From positions 762,501 through 826,500 of the forward strand of contig NZ_CP013659.2 of the NCBI RefSeq assembly GCF_001465795.2: 64,000 nucleotides of DNA. The letters run 5' to 3'. Shown one piece after another: positions 9,114 through 16,720 of the stretch (the first letter of the stretch is position 1; the number at the start of each line of letters is the position of its first letter). The notes beneath the pieces are model-generated. The model was not told where the DNA came from. It searched no databases and was given only the letters and a program-made list of their open reading frames with translations. The translations under genes were made by a program, and so were the position numbers. The DNA is from Planococcus rifietoensis (GTDB lineage: Bacteria > Bacillota > Bacilli > Bacillales_A > Planococcaceae).

Positions 9114-9776
9114 TTAAAGGACGTAGCTTGTCGCTTCGCCGCCATTGATTCCGGTGAACATATTGCCGGCAGCAGTCAATAGCTGCAAGGCATTGTCGCG
9201 GTTCATGGACGGACGGAGGTAAAACACATGTACCGCGTCAGTTGTTTGCGGGGTTACAGCAGTGCGCTTTGAATCGACGTACGGGCTGCCGAATGCGCCT
9301 TTTGCATCGCGTGTGACGATGATGTTATCGAGCGTATTGTCGCGGTTATTCAAGCCTTCATAACGGTCATCGGGCTTGCCGAGCGCGATTTCGATCTCGC
9401 CTTCGATTTGAGCTGTATCGTACAAACCGAGTGGAATTTCGTACTGAAGCGATAGAAAACTGTTCATATCGATCGCTGAATTGACAGGGACCAGATAGTT
9501 TTGTTTACGCACACGGCGATACAAGGCTTCTGCAGAAGGCCGGTAGCGGTTCGGGTCGCCTCCGAGCGCTTTCCAGGCCAGCTTCCATTCGAGAAGGCCA
9601 GGGAAATTCGTTAATTCCTTATCGTCCATATCGAAAAATAATTGCTCCTGGAACAGCTGGAGACGGCCTTTTAACATTTGAGGTGAATCCGAAACGGTGA
9701 TATTGTTATAATGAATAATGCCGACTTTGAAATCAGGCACAATCTCTGTAATTTCAGGGTTTACGCGAAAGTCCAC
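9114..9776 (-). CDS. B3/B4 tRNA-binding domain protein
   Basis: About 220 residues resembling stand-alone B3/B4 domain proteins, the fold found in the beta subunit of phenylalanyl-tRNA synthetase. Family-like features are the N-terminal PEITEIVPDFKVGII stretch, LLEWKLAWKALGGDPNRYRP, and PVNSAIDMNSFLSL. Start choice: GTG 9776 has AAAGGA about 8 bases upstream and fits the family N-terminus. ATG 9785 abuts the ribosome site, and the frame extends to 9809. A role in editing or sensing of tRNA or amino acids is only an inference from the domain. Divergent from queG. Confidence 0.75.
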   Translation of the reverse strand: MDFRVNPEITEIVPDFKVGIIHYNNITVSDSPQMLKGRLQLFQEQLFFDMDDKELTNFPGLLEWKLAWKALGGDPNRYRPSAEALYRRVRKQNYLVPVNSAIDMNSFLSLQYEIPLGLYDTAQIEGEIEIALGKPDDRYEGLNNRDNTLDNIIVTRDAKGAFGSPYVDSKRTAVTPQTTDAVHVFYLRPSMNRDNALQLLTAAGNMFTGINGGEATSYVL

Positions 9777-9841
9777 AGCAAACATCCTTTCCGTGAATAG
9801 TAGAATCATCTTACCATAAATTGGAGCAAGGAGTTATCGAC

Positions 9842-10987
9842 ATGAACTTGGATCAATTCCAACAACAACTGGTTGCGTATGCCGCGGAAATCGGAATTGA
9901 TAAAATCGGCTTTGCTTCGGCCGAACCTTTTTTTAGTTTAAAGCATCGTTTGATCCGCCAGCAGCAATTGAATTTCCAGTCCGGCTTTGAGGAATCGGAT
10001 GTGGAGAAACGCACGCGCCCGGAACTATTGATGGAAGAGCCGGTGAGCATCATTGCGATAGCGATTGCCTATCCTTCCAAAATGGAAGGGGCAACGCCGG
10101 GTGTCAAAGGGGCTAGGCGCGGCATTTTCTCGCGTTCTTCCTGGGGCAAGGATTACCATGCGGCACTTCGGGACAGGCTGGCGCTGCTAGAAGCGTTCAT
10201 CGCGGCTCATTATCCCGAGGCACGCACAAAATCCATGGTCGATACGGGTGAATTGTCCGACCGTGCCGTGGCAGAACGGGCCGGCATCGGCTGGAGTGCG
10301 AAAAACACCAATATCATCACGCCGGAGTTCGGGTCATATGTCTATTTGGGCGAGATGATCACCAACATCCCATTTGAATACGACGAGCCGATGGAAGACC
10401 AATGCGGCGACTGCCGCTTATGTATCGATACGTGCCCGACCGGCGCGATTGTCGAGGGCGGACAGCTCAATGCTCAGCGCTGCATCTCATTTTTGACGCA
10501 GACAAAAGGTTTCCTGCCGGATGAGTTTCGCTCGAAAATCGGCAACCGGATTTACGGCTGTGACACGTGCCAAACCGTGTGCCCGAAAAATAAGCGCAAA
10601 GCCAATCGCATCCACCCGGAATTCGACCCGGACCCGGAAATTGCCAAACCGCTTTTAGAGCCGTTGTTGACGATTTCTAACCGTGAGTTCAAAGAGAAAT
10701 TCGGTCATGTGTCAGGTTCTTGGCGCGGCAAAAAGCCGATTCAGCGCAACGCCATTTTGGCACTTGCCCATTTCAAGGAGCAGTCGGCAGTGCCCACGTT
10801 GATCGAATTAATGAACACGGATCCGCGCCCGGTCATCCGCGGTACGGCCGCTTGGGCGATCGGCCGCATCGGAACGGATGAAGGAAGACAAGCGCTCGAA
10901 CTTGCAAGGCAGCAAGAGAAAGATGAAGAGGTGCTGGCGGAGATCGAAAAAGGCCTGGCATTCTTTTCTGCAGAAACGAAAGGATAA
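9842..10987 (+). CDS. queG: Epoxyqueuosine reductase QueG
   Basis: Catalyses the last step of queuosine synthesis, reducing epoxyqueuosine to queuosine in the tRNA wobble position with cobalamin and two 4Fe-4S clusters. About 381 residues. The conserved VDTGELSDRA carries the proposed catalytic aspartate (134). Cluster motifs are CGDCRLCIDTCP (C188, 191, 194, 198) and CDTCQTVCP (C240, 243, 247). A C-terminal HEAT-like region (about 300-365) is the extension seen in Bacillus QueG. ATG 9842 is preceded by AAGGAG. Eleven bases separate it from trmL, so the two tRNA-wobble modification genes likely form an operon. Confidence 0.95.
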   Translation: MNLDQFQQQLVAYAAEIGIDKIGFASAEPFFSLKHRLIRQQQLNFQSGFEESDVEKRTRPELLMEEPVSIIAIAIAYPSKMEGATPGVKGARRGIFSRSSWGKDYHAALRDRLALLEAFIAAHYPEARTKSMVDTGELSDRAVAERAGIGWSAKNTNIITPEFGSYVYLGEMITNIPFEYDEPMEDQCGDCRLCIDTCPTGAIVEGGQLNAQRCISFLTQTKGFLPDEFRSKIGNRIYGCDTCQTVCPKNKRKANRIHPEFDPDPEIAKPLLEPLLTISNREFKEKFGHVSGSWRGKKPIQRNAILALAHFKEQSAVPTLIELMNTDPRPVIRGTAAWAIGRIGTDEGRQALELARQQEKDEEVLAEIEKGLAFFSAETKG

Positions 10988-10997
10988 GTGAAGAAAT

Positions 10998-11471
10998 TTG
11001 GGAATTCATATTGTGTTATATCAGCCATTAATTCCGGCGAATACCGGGAACATTGCACGCTCTTGTGCGGGGACAGGGGTCAGCCTTCATTTGATCAAGC
11101 CGCTCGGATTTTCGACGGACGATAAAATGCTTAAACGGGCGGGGCTCGATTATTGGGAGCACGTGGATATTCATTACCACGATGGCCTCGATGAGTTGTT
11201 TACATCCTATCCGGACGGCAAATACCATTACATCACCAAGTTCGGTACGAAGACATACAGTTCGTTCGATTTTTCAGATACCGGGGAAGATTATTTCTTC
11301 GTCTTCGGTCAGGAAACAAAGGGCTTGCCGAGGGAATTGATTGATGCCAACTTAGACCGCTGTTTGCGCATTCCGATGAATGAACATATCCGTTCACTCA
11401 ATTTGTCGAACACGGCAGCGATCTTGATGTATGAAGCGCTGCGCCAACAGGATTTCCCGAATTTAAAATAA
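10998..11471 (+). CDS. trmL: tRNA (cytidine/uridine 34-2'-O)-methyltransferase TrmL
   Basis: A SPOUT-family methyltransferase of 157 residues, the usual length, that 2'-O-methylates the wobble base of leucine tRNAs using SAM. It closely resembles B. subtilis TrmL (CspR): N-terminal HIVLYQP, then IPANTGNIARSC, LGFSTDDKMLKRAGLDYWE, FGQETKGLP, and the knot-forming RIPMNEHIRSLNLSNTAAI. The start is TTG 10998, which aligns with family N-termini. The likely ribosome site AAAGGA lies in the end of queG. It is co-transcribed with queG. Confidence 0.95.
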   Translation: MGIHIVLYQPLIPANTGNIARSCAGTGVSLHLIKPLGFSTDDKMLKRAGLDYWEHVDIHYHDGLDELFTSYPDGKYHYITKFGTKTYSSFDFSDTGEDYFFVFGQETKGLPRELIDANLDRCLRIPMNEHIRSLNLSNTAAILMYEALRQQDFPNLK

Positions 11472-11476
11472 ACGAC

Positions 11477-11509
11477 AAAAAAGGACAGCGCGTGGACGCT
11501 GTCCTTTTG
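11477..11509. terminator. Terminator after trmL
   Basis: AAAAGGACAGCG pairs with CGCTGTCCTTTT around CGTGGA. A and T tracts on both sides allow bidirectional use for trmL and the small minus-strand ORF at 11519. Confidence 0.9.
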
Positions 11510-11518
11510 CATTTCACA

Positions 11519-11617
11519 TTATTGTCTTTTGTCTGTGCCTGGTTTGTCATCGTATCCAGCAGTGAAGATAGCTACCAAAAACGATACACAAATCCCCAAG
11601 ATTAAGATCAAGTTCAT
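11519..11617 (-). CDS. Small single-pass membrane protein (32 aa)
   Basis: ATG 11617 is preceded by a strong AAGGAGG nine bases upstream. The 32-codon frame begins MNLILILGICVSFLVAIFTA, which would form one transmembrane helix, and ends with a short hydrophilic tail (GYDDKPGTDKRQ). It is followed by the terminator at 11477-11509. No family was recognised. The ribosome site, composition and terminator together support a real gene below normal annotation length. Confidence 0.6.
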   Translation of the reverse strand: MNLILILGICVSFLVAIFTAGYDDKPGTDKRQ

Positions 11618-11792
11618 GAATGACGACCTCCTTGAAATTTGCATCTGTGTTTAGTATAGCGTACCAAAGGGAAAAATGAAATATGGAACCCACTCGAAAA
11701 TATGGACATTTTCCGTCCATCTGAAAAACTTGAAACTTTTTTGGATGTGATGCGTATATAGGGGTAGGAAGAAAAGGAAGGGATGAACTGAT

Positions 11793-12101
11793 ATGAAAAT
11801 GAAGACATCCGTTGCACTGCTTTGGATTACGGGCCTTGCGGAGGCATTTCTGGCCATTCCGTTCATCGGAGGCGGATTTGTCATTTCTGCAGGCTATGCA
11901 CCGCTCGGCATCATGTTCGTGCTGCATGCCATTACGTTGTTCTTTTGCTTTAAAGAATATTCGCCGAAGTTCGGCTCGATTCTGGGGATCATTACAAGTG
12001 CACTCGCTTGGATTCCAGTGATTGGCTGGGCGCTGCACTTATTGACAGCAATCGTGCTATTGCTCTCCGCAGCCATGTCCGGGCGTTCAGCTAGAGTTTA
12101 A
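11793..12101 (+). CDS. Small multi-pass membrane protein, unknown function
   Basis: 102 residues with AAGGAAGGGA upstream of ATG 11793. About three hydrophobic helices are visible (roughly residues 6-33, 37-52 and 60-95), rich in Gly, Ala, Ile and Phe, with little soluble sequence. No family was recognised and no catalytic motif is visible. It stands alone between the 32-aa gene and its own terminator at 12109. Confidence 0.7.
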   Translation: MKMKTSVALLWITGLAEAFLAIPFIGGGFVISAGYAPLGIMFVLHAITLFFCFKEYSPKFGSILGIITSALAWIPVIGWALHLLTAIVLLLSAAMSGRSARV

Positions 12102-12108
12102 CAGGAAA

Positions 12109-12135
12109 AGCACCGAGAAATCGGTGTTTTTTTTT
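12109..12135 (+). terminator. Terminator of the small membrane protein gene
   Basis: GCACCGA pairs with TCGGTGT around GAAA, followed by a long T run. Confidence 0.85.
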
Positions 12136-12166
12136 GTGAGTGGAGCGTTCATTTAAGGTGCATAAT

Positions 12167-12204
12167 AAAAAATCCCCTGCATACTTTTATGCAGGGGATT
12201 TTTT
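12167..12204 (-). terminator. Terminator of the purine permease gene
   Basis: AAAAATCCCCTGCAT pairs with ATGCAGGGGATTTTT around ACTTTT. It overlaps the stop codon of the minus-strand permease. Confidence 0.9.
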
Positions 12205-13504
12205 AATGCGGTGCAATGAGGATCTGGATCGTGAACAGCACAGCAAAAATATAAAGGATCGGGTGGACTGCTTTCCATTTGCCTTTGAAGATTTTCATCA
12301 GCGGGTAAGAAATGAATCCGAGTGCGATGCCGGTTGCGATGCTTGATGTGAGCGGCATGGCGAGAACGATCAGAAACGCCGGGAACGCTTCATCGAATTG
12401 ATCCCAGTCGATATGCTTGACCGCACCGATCATTAAGCTGCCGACGATGATGAGCGCGGGAGCGGTGATGGCGGCGACGCCGGAAAGAGAGCCGACGAGC
12501 GGCCCGAAAAAGGCAGCAGCGATGAACAGGAGCGCGACGGTCAAAGTCGTGAGCCCTGTGCGTCCGCCTGCAGCAACACCAGCAGAAGATTCGACATAAG
12601 CGCTGGTCGGGCTTGTGCCGACCATGGCGCCTGCACTGGCGGCGACAGAATCAGCGAGGAGCGCCTGGCGCACGCGCGGCATTTTATTGTCTTTCATGAG
12701 CCCTGCTTGTTTTGCGACACCGATCATCGTTCCGGTCGTGTCGAACAGCGTGACGAGCAGGAACGAGAACACGACACCGTAGAGCCCGAATTCGGCGACC
12801 AGCAGGAACGCTTCGATAGGATTCCAAACGATGATGCCTTCCGGAAGCGACGGCAACTTCATAAAGCCTTCTGCAAATGTTAGTTGGCCGGTGAAGAAGG
12901 CAATGATGCCCGTTGCGATCATGCCGAAGAAAATCCCGCCATGAATGTTCAAGGACATGAAGATAAGCGTGATGGTGAGCCCTGCGAGCGTCAAAGCGAC
13001 AGGCGGCGAAGTCAGGTCACCAAGCCCCACGAGATTCGCCTCATTGGCGACGATCAATCCGCTGAGGCGCATGCCGATAAAAGCGATGAACAAGCCGATG
13101 CCTGCCGTGATGGCATGTTTCAAGTTTTCCGGAATGGCTTCAATCAAGATTTTGCGCATTGAGGTTAGTGACAGTGCGACAAACAGCAATCCCGAAACGA
13201 AGACTGCGGCAAAAGCAGTCGTATAATCAATGGCGCCGTCAGAAGCGAGCACCATGGAAGTGAAATATGCGTTAAGCCCCATGCCCGGCGCGATGGCGAT
13301 CGGGTAATTGGCGAGAAGTGCCATCCAAAGTGTACCGATAACTGCGGCAATGATGGTGGCAAGAAAAACCTGGTCGAACGGAACGCCGGCAGCACCTAGA
13401 ATCACCGGGTTGACGATGACGATATATGCCATCGTCAAAAATGTCGTCATACCGGCAGTGATCTCGGTTCTGACGTCAGTTCCGTGTTCTTTTAACTGAA
13501 ACAT
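12203..13504 (-). CDS. pbuG: NCS2-family guanine/hypoxanthine permease
   Basis: A 433-residue integral membrane purine:proton symporter of the AzgA/PbuG branch, with about 12-14 hydrophobic segments. Diagnostic stretches are the N-terminal TEITAGMTTFLTMAYIVIVN, APGMGLNAYF, LFDTTGTMIGVAKQAG and GTSPTSAYVESSAGVAAGGR, which carry the substrate-binding residues of the family. ATG 13504 is preceded by AGGAGGA. The upstream region has a sigma-A promoter overlapped by a PurR-type PurBox, consistent with repression by PurR. No purine riboswitch was recognised. Assignment to PbuG rather than PbuO is by similarity impression. Confidence 0.9.
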   Translation of the reverse strand: MFQLKEHGTDVRTEITAGMTTFLTMAYIVIVNPVILGAAGVPFDQVFLATIIAAVIGTLWMALLANYPIAIAPGMGLNAYFTSMVLASDGAIDYTTAFAAVFVSGLLFVALSLTSMRKILIEAIPENLKHAITAGIGLFIAFIGMRLSGLIVANEANLVGLGDLTSPPVALTLAGLTITLIFMSLNIHGGIFFGMIATGIIAFFTGQLTFAEGFMKLPSLPEGIIVWNPIEAFLLVAEFGLYGVVFSFLLVTLFDTTGTMIGVAKQAGLMKDNKMPRVRQALLADSVAASAGAMVGTSPTSAYVESSAGVAAGGRTGLTTLTVALLFIAAAFFGPLVGSLSGVAAITAPALIIVGSLMIGAVKHIDWDQFDEAFPAFLIVLAMPLTSSIATGIALGFISYPLMKIFKGKWKAVHPILYIFAVLFTIQILIAPH

Positions 13505-13522
13505 GGAATATCCTCCTTATAA

Positions 13523-13578
13523 ACACGAACATTTTGAACAACACGTTTAATAATATTCGTTTTTAATATCGGATGCAA
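13523..13578 (-). promoter_or_regulatory. pbuG promoter with PurR PurBox
   Basis: On the minus strand, TTGCAT (13573-13578), a 17-bp spacer and TATTAT (13550-13555) form a sigma-A promoter. Overlapping it are two half sites, AACGAATATT (about 13553-13564) and AATGTTCGTGT (13523-13534). They form the inverted CGAA..TTCG arrangement of PurR PurBoxes with about 18 bases between them. Purine salvage transporters are known PurR targets in Bacillus. Confidence 0.6.
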
Positions 13579-13600
13579 GAGCTTTTCTCAATCTGGTGGC

Positions 13601-13628
13601 GAATAGTCGAAATTCCTTTCGATAATTT
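13601..13628 (+). repeat. Left copy of a 28-bp direct repeat
   Basis: This segment, beginning GAATAGTCGAAATTCCT, matches 13864-13891 at 26 of 28 positions. The two copies bracket the interspersed element at 13711. The right copy supplies the -35 region of the aldo/keto reductase promoter. Confidence 0.75.
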
Positions 13629-13710
13629 CAAAGTGTTAAAGAAGTCTATTAACCAACTATGAATTAAAAAGGAATTATCTTTTCTTCATTCAAAAATCAA
13701 AGACTTATCT

Positions 13711-13838
13711 GAGTATCCGGAGAAGCGTTCGCTCGACTCCTGCGGGAAAAGCGGGTTTGAGAGACCCCGCAGGAACGAAGTGACGAGGAGGCTCGATTCC
13801 CGCCCGCGGAAAGCGAGCGATAAGCTTCGGGAAATACG
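13711..13838 (-). repeat. Interspersed repeat, copy A
   Basis: Read on the minus strand, it begins CCGAAGCTTATCGCTCGC, continues through GGCGGGAATCGAGCCTCCTC and GGGGTCTCTCAAACCCGC, and ends AGTCGAGCGAACGCTTCTCC. It matches copy B (51420-51550) almost throughout and copy C (40061-40337) at both ends. It has no coding potential. The 13505-13896 gap otherwise holds the pbuG promoter and the flanking direct repeats. Confidence 0.85.
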
Positions 13839-13863
13839 GCCTCTTAACTTTTTCAACAAGCTG

Positions 13864-13898
13864 GAATAGTCGAAATTCCTGTCGACAATTTGTACAAT
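13864..13898 (+). promoter_or_regulatory. Right direct repeat and aldo/keto reductase promoter
   Basis: The right 28-bp repeat (13864-13891) contains TCGAAA (13870-13875). After 17 bp comes TACAAT (13893-13898), giving a plausible though weak sigma-A promoter about 25 bases before the gene. Confidence 0.45.
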
Positions 13899-13923
13899 GA
13901 AAAAGAACAGGAGGAGAATTTTT

Positions 13924-14754
13924 ATGAATCTGACGATTGAATCAACAAAAACCTTACATAATGGAGTGGAAATGCCGCGTTTCGGTCTTGGCGTCTATAA
14001 GATGACCGATAAAGAAGCGGCGGTCGAAGCGATGGTAAAAGCAATCCAAACAGGCTATAAAGCGATCGATACCGCTACGGTGTACGACAATGAAGCAGAG
14101 GTCGGGGAAGCGGTCCGTGCAGGCGGCGTGAAGCGTGAAGAGCTGTTCATCACATCGAAAGTGTGGAATACCGACCAGGGCTACGACCAGACCTTGCATG
14201 CATTTGAAGCTTCATTGAAACGGCTGGATATGGACTATCTGGATCTGTATTTGACGCATTGGGCAATTCCCGATACATTCGAGGAAACCTACCGTGCAAT
14301 CGAGCGGCTCTATGATGAAAAATTGATCCGTGCTGCCGGCGTTTCCAACCATCAGCAGCATCATCTGGAGAAGATTTTGGCCAAGGACAACACGAAACCG
14401 ATGGTCAACCAGATCGAGTTGCATCCGCAATTGACGCAGGAGTCATTGCGCGAATTTTGTGCGGCACAAGACATTGCGGTCACTTCCTGGTCGCCACTTG
14501 CGAGAGGGCGTCTGCTCGAAGATCCGGTGCTGTCGGAAATCGGCGAAAAGCACGGGAAATCCATCGCGCAGACGATCATTCGCTGGCATCTCCAGAATGA
14601 CTTGATCGTTATCCCGAAATCGGTGACGCCGTCGCGCATCGTTGAAAATGCCGATGTTTTTGATTTTGAATTAAGTGAAGAAGAAATCAAACAGATTTCA
14701 GCGCTTAATCAGGATTGGCGCAGCGGAACCCATCCGGACGAAATCAAAGTTTAA
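13924..14754 (+). CDS. Aldo/keto reductase
   Basis: A 276-residue NADPH-dependent oxidoreductase with the (beta/alpha)8 fold that reduces aldehydes, glyoxals or ketones. It resembles B. subtilis YvgN/YtbE. The catalytic tetrad is visible: Asp in AIDTATVYDNE, the Tyr of the same motif, Lys in FITSKVWN and His in LTHW. The cofactor region is IPKSVTPSRI near residue 225. The upstream in-frame extension is ignored because AGGAGGAG lies just before ATG 13924. Monocistronic, with a terminator at 14756. Confidence 0.92.
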   Translation: MNLTIESTKTLHNGVEMPRFGLGVYKMTDKEAAVEAMVKAIQTGYKAIDTATVYDNEAEVGEAVRAGGVKREELFITSKVWNTDQGYDQTLHAFEASLKRLDMDYLDLYLTHWAIPDTFEETYRAIERLYDEKLIRAAGVSNHQQHHLEKILAKDNTKPMVNQIELHPQLTQESLREFCAAQDIAVTSWSPLARGRLLEDPVLSEIGEKHGKSIAQTIIRWHLQNDLIVIPKSVTPSRIVENADVFDFELSEEEIKQISALNQDWRSGTHPDEIKV

Positions 14755-14755
14755 T

Positions 14756-14790
14756 AAAAAAGGCCAGCGAATGGGTTCGCTGGCCTTTTG
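14756..14790. terminator. Terminator between aldo/keto reductase and the RluA gene
   Basis: AAAAGGCCAGCGAA pairs with TTCGCTGGCCTTTT around TGGG. It is usable in both directions for the convergent genes. Confidence 0.9.
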
Positions 14791-14791
14791 G

Positions 14792-15634
14792 TTATTGTTT
14801 TGCTTCGATATCGATTTGCTGTCCAGTGAACGGGTGTTTAAACGCGATTCGGAAAGCATGCAGGAAGTATTCGCCGTCTTCAGTCGGCGGCCCTCCGTAC
14901 AATTCATCGCCGATGATCGGGTGCTTGACGTGGGACAGATGGGCGCGGATTTGATGCGTGCGCCCAGTCTCCAAAGTTAAGTGAAGCAGCGAGCGGCCAT
15001 CTGCGCGGTTGATGACTTGGTAATGGGTGACGGCGCTTTGCCCGTTCGGTGATACGCGGCGGCGCGTAGCGTGATGGCGGTCGCGGCCAAGCGGGAAGTC
15101 GAGCGTCCCGGATTGCCCGCGGACGAGGCCTTTAACGAGTGCTTCGTATTCACGCTGCACAAGCTTTTGTTCAACCATCCGGTCCATGACGTTTTTGGCG
15201 ATCGGGTGTTTAGCCAATAGCAACACGCCGGAAGTACCTTGGTCCAGCCGGTGGATATGTTCGATATACGAACCGCCGGATTGCTGGACGTAAGCGATCA
15301 AGCCGTTGATGAATGTATCATCCTGGTGGTTATCGTTCGGGTGGGTTGCGAGCCCTTTCGGTTTATTGGCGATGATGAAGTGCTCGTCTTCAAATAAAAT
15401 CTCAGGTTCGATCGACGGGTTCGAGCGGTATGGCGATTCTGCTTGGGGGATAGTAACAGTCAATTGCGTCCCTTTGTCGAGCGGTTCCTGCCAGCGTGGT
15501 TCTGTGCCATCGGCTAGGCGGACGCCTTTTGCCATGCGCAGTTCGTGCACGGTCTTTTTTCCGAGTCCCCATTCGTTTTTCAATAAGTCCGTAACGGTCA
15601 TGCCTTGTTCCGGGATTTGGTAAGTCCAATTCAT
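14792..15634 (-). CDS. RluA-family 23S/tRNA pseudouridine synthase
   Basis: About 280 residues. Converts uridine to pseudouridine in rRNA or tRNA. The catalytic signature HRLDQGTSG carries the essential aspartate (about 131). Other family blocks are IIANKPKGLATHP, REYEALVKG, LETGRTHQIRAHL and PIIGDELYGG. Resembles B. subtilis YjbO. The S4-like N-terminus is short and degenerate. Two adjacent ATGs (15634 and 15637) follow GGAGGAC; 15634 has the better spacing. The target position cannot be read from the sequence. Confidence 0.9.
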   Translation of the reverse strand: MNWTYQIPEQGMTVTDLLKNEWGLGKKTVHELRMAKGVRLADGTEPRWQEPLDKGTQLTVTIPQAESPYRSNPSIEPEILFEDEHFIIANKPKGLATHPNDNHQDDTFINGLIAYVQQSGGSYIEHIHRLDQGTSGVLLLAKHPIAKNVMDRMVEQKLVQREYEALVKGLVRGQSGTLDFPLGRDRHHATRRRVSPNGQSAVTHYQVINRADGRSLLHLTLETGRTHQIRAHLSHVKHPIIGDELYGGPPTEDGEYFLHAFRIAFKHPFTGQQIDIEAKQ

Positions 15635-15651
15635 CATACAGTCCTCCATAA

Positions 15652-15686
15652 AAACGGGATCATGCGCGCGGCACATGATCCCGTTT
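15652..15686 (-). terminator. Terminator of the bdb operon
   Basis: AAACGGGATCATG pairs with CATGATCCCGTTT. On the minus strand it follows the thioredoxin-like gene and runs into TTTT just before the RluA gene. Confidence 0.85.
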
Positions 15687-15690
15687 CAGT

Positions 15691-16161
15691 TTATTTTTTC
15701 ACGACTTCCTGGAAAAATTGTTCGATATTCTCTTTCGGCTGTGCGCCTGTCCAGCGGGCAACTTCCTGACCGTCTTCGTAATGGACCAGTGTCGGTGTCG
15801 CTTCGAGTGCATAATCAGACCAGCCTTGCTCAAATTCGAGCAGGTTGTATTGAAGCACATCGACTTCCATATCATCTGCGACAGGCATCAAGATCGGTGT
15901 AGTCTGTTGGCAGAATTGGCAAGTCGGGCTAAAGAAATAAACAGTCGTCGGCTCTCCGCTTTGGATCTGTTCATTTACGTCTTCCGGCAATGCGATGTTC
16001 TGGTAGTTTTCATCATCGAGCTGATCGATGGTGGCCGGATTCAGATCATCCGTGCCGTATGGGTTGTCCGCCAGTTTCTCGTCTTGCGATTGATTGGTCA
16101 AGAAGACGATCAACGCAAAGATGGCAAGCACGACGCCGGCGATAATCAGCAATTTTTTCAT
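15691..16161 (-). CDS. Membrane-anchored thioredoxin-like thiol-disulfide oxidoreductase
   Basis: 156 residues with one N-terminal membrane anchor (about residues 4-22) and an extracytoplasmic thioredoxin fold. The active site is CQFC (C81, C84) in FSPTCQFCQQ, and the cis-proline loop reads EATPTLVHY. It lies directly behind bdbC, with the bdbC stop one base from this start region and AAGGAGG upstream, so it is very likely the oxidase partner in making disulfides in exported proteins (BdbA/BdbD-like role). The precise Bdb subfamily is uncertain. Confidence 0.88.
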   Translation of the reverse strand: MKKLLIIAGVVLAIFALIVFLTNQSQDEKLADNPYGTDDLNPATIDQLDDENYQNIALPEDVNEQIQSGEPTTVYFFSPTCQFCQQTTPILMPVADDMEVDVLQYNLLEFEQGWSDYALEATPTLVHYEDGQEVARWTGAQPKENIEQFFQEVVKK

Positions 16162-16162
16162 C

Positions 16163-16588
16163 TTATTGTTCCTCCTTCAATGATTTCCACAGATAAACAC
16201 TCGTTCCGGCAATCAAAGCGAATGCGATGAGTGCGAGAAACGGGATGGTGATGAATCCGAGGTAATTGATATATTCCCCTGTGCATGGGACTTGCCCGCA
16301 TGACGGTGCGGAATCCGACAAGAACCTGAGTTTTTGGATGCCGTAATGATACAGCGAAACCGAGCCGCCAATGACAGACAGCACGAGTGAAGTCATGGCG
16401 ATGCGCGGATTTTTCTGCACATAGGCAACACCTAGCACAAAGACGAGGGGATACATGAAGATGCGCTGCACCCAGCACAGCTCACACGGAATGTACCCGC
16501 GCACTTGGGAAAAATACAGCGAGCCAAGTGTCGCAACTAGGGACACCGCCCACATGAACAGCAAACTGTTTTCTTGACGCTTCGTCAT
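16163..16588 (-). CDS. bdbC: Disulfide bond formation protein BdbC (DsbB family)
   Basis: 141 residues with four membrane helices. A quinone-linked oxidase that re-oxidises the partner thiol-disulfide protein. The two cysteine pairs of the family are visible: CELC (C35, C38) in the first loop and C97/C102 (SCGQVPC) in the second. ATG 16588 is preceded by AGAGGGT; the longer frame to 16732 lacks a ribosome site. First gene of the two-gene bdb operon. Confidence 0.94.
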   Translation of the reverse strand: MTKRQENSLLFMWAVSLVATLGSLYFSQVRGYIPCELCWVQRIFMYPLVFVLGVAYVQKNPRIAMTSLVLSVIGGSVSLYHYGIQKLRFLSDSAPSCGQVPCTGEYINYLGFITIPFLALIAFALIAGTSVYLWKSLKEEQ

Positions 16589-16720
16589 CTTTTGACCCTC
16601 TTTTCCGGAATGCTTTCCTTTTGAAGTATAATTCTTAACACCATACAAGTAAAATAATATCAACAACCGGGCGTATGGGCTATAATTAACTTTGAAACTT
16701 TTGTGAAGGAGCGCGGTAAC

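Noticed and set aside
13505..13600. Purine (guanine) riboswitch before pbuG
   Set aside because: The conserved core of the purine aptamer was not found; the leader holds a promoter and a PurBox instead.
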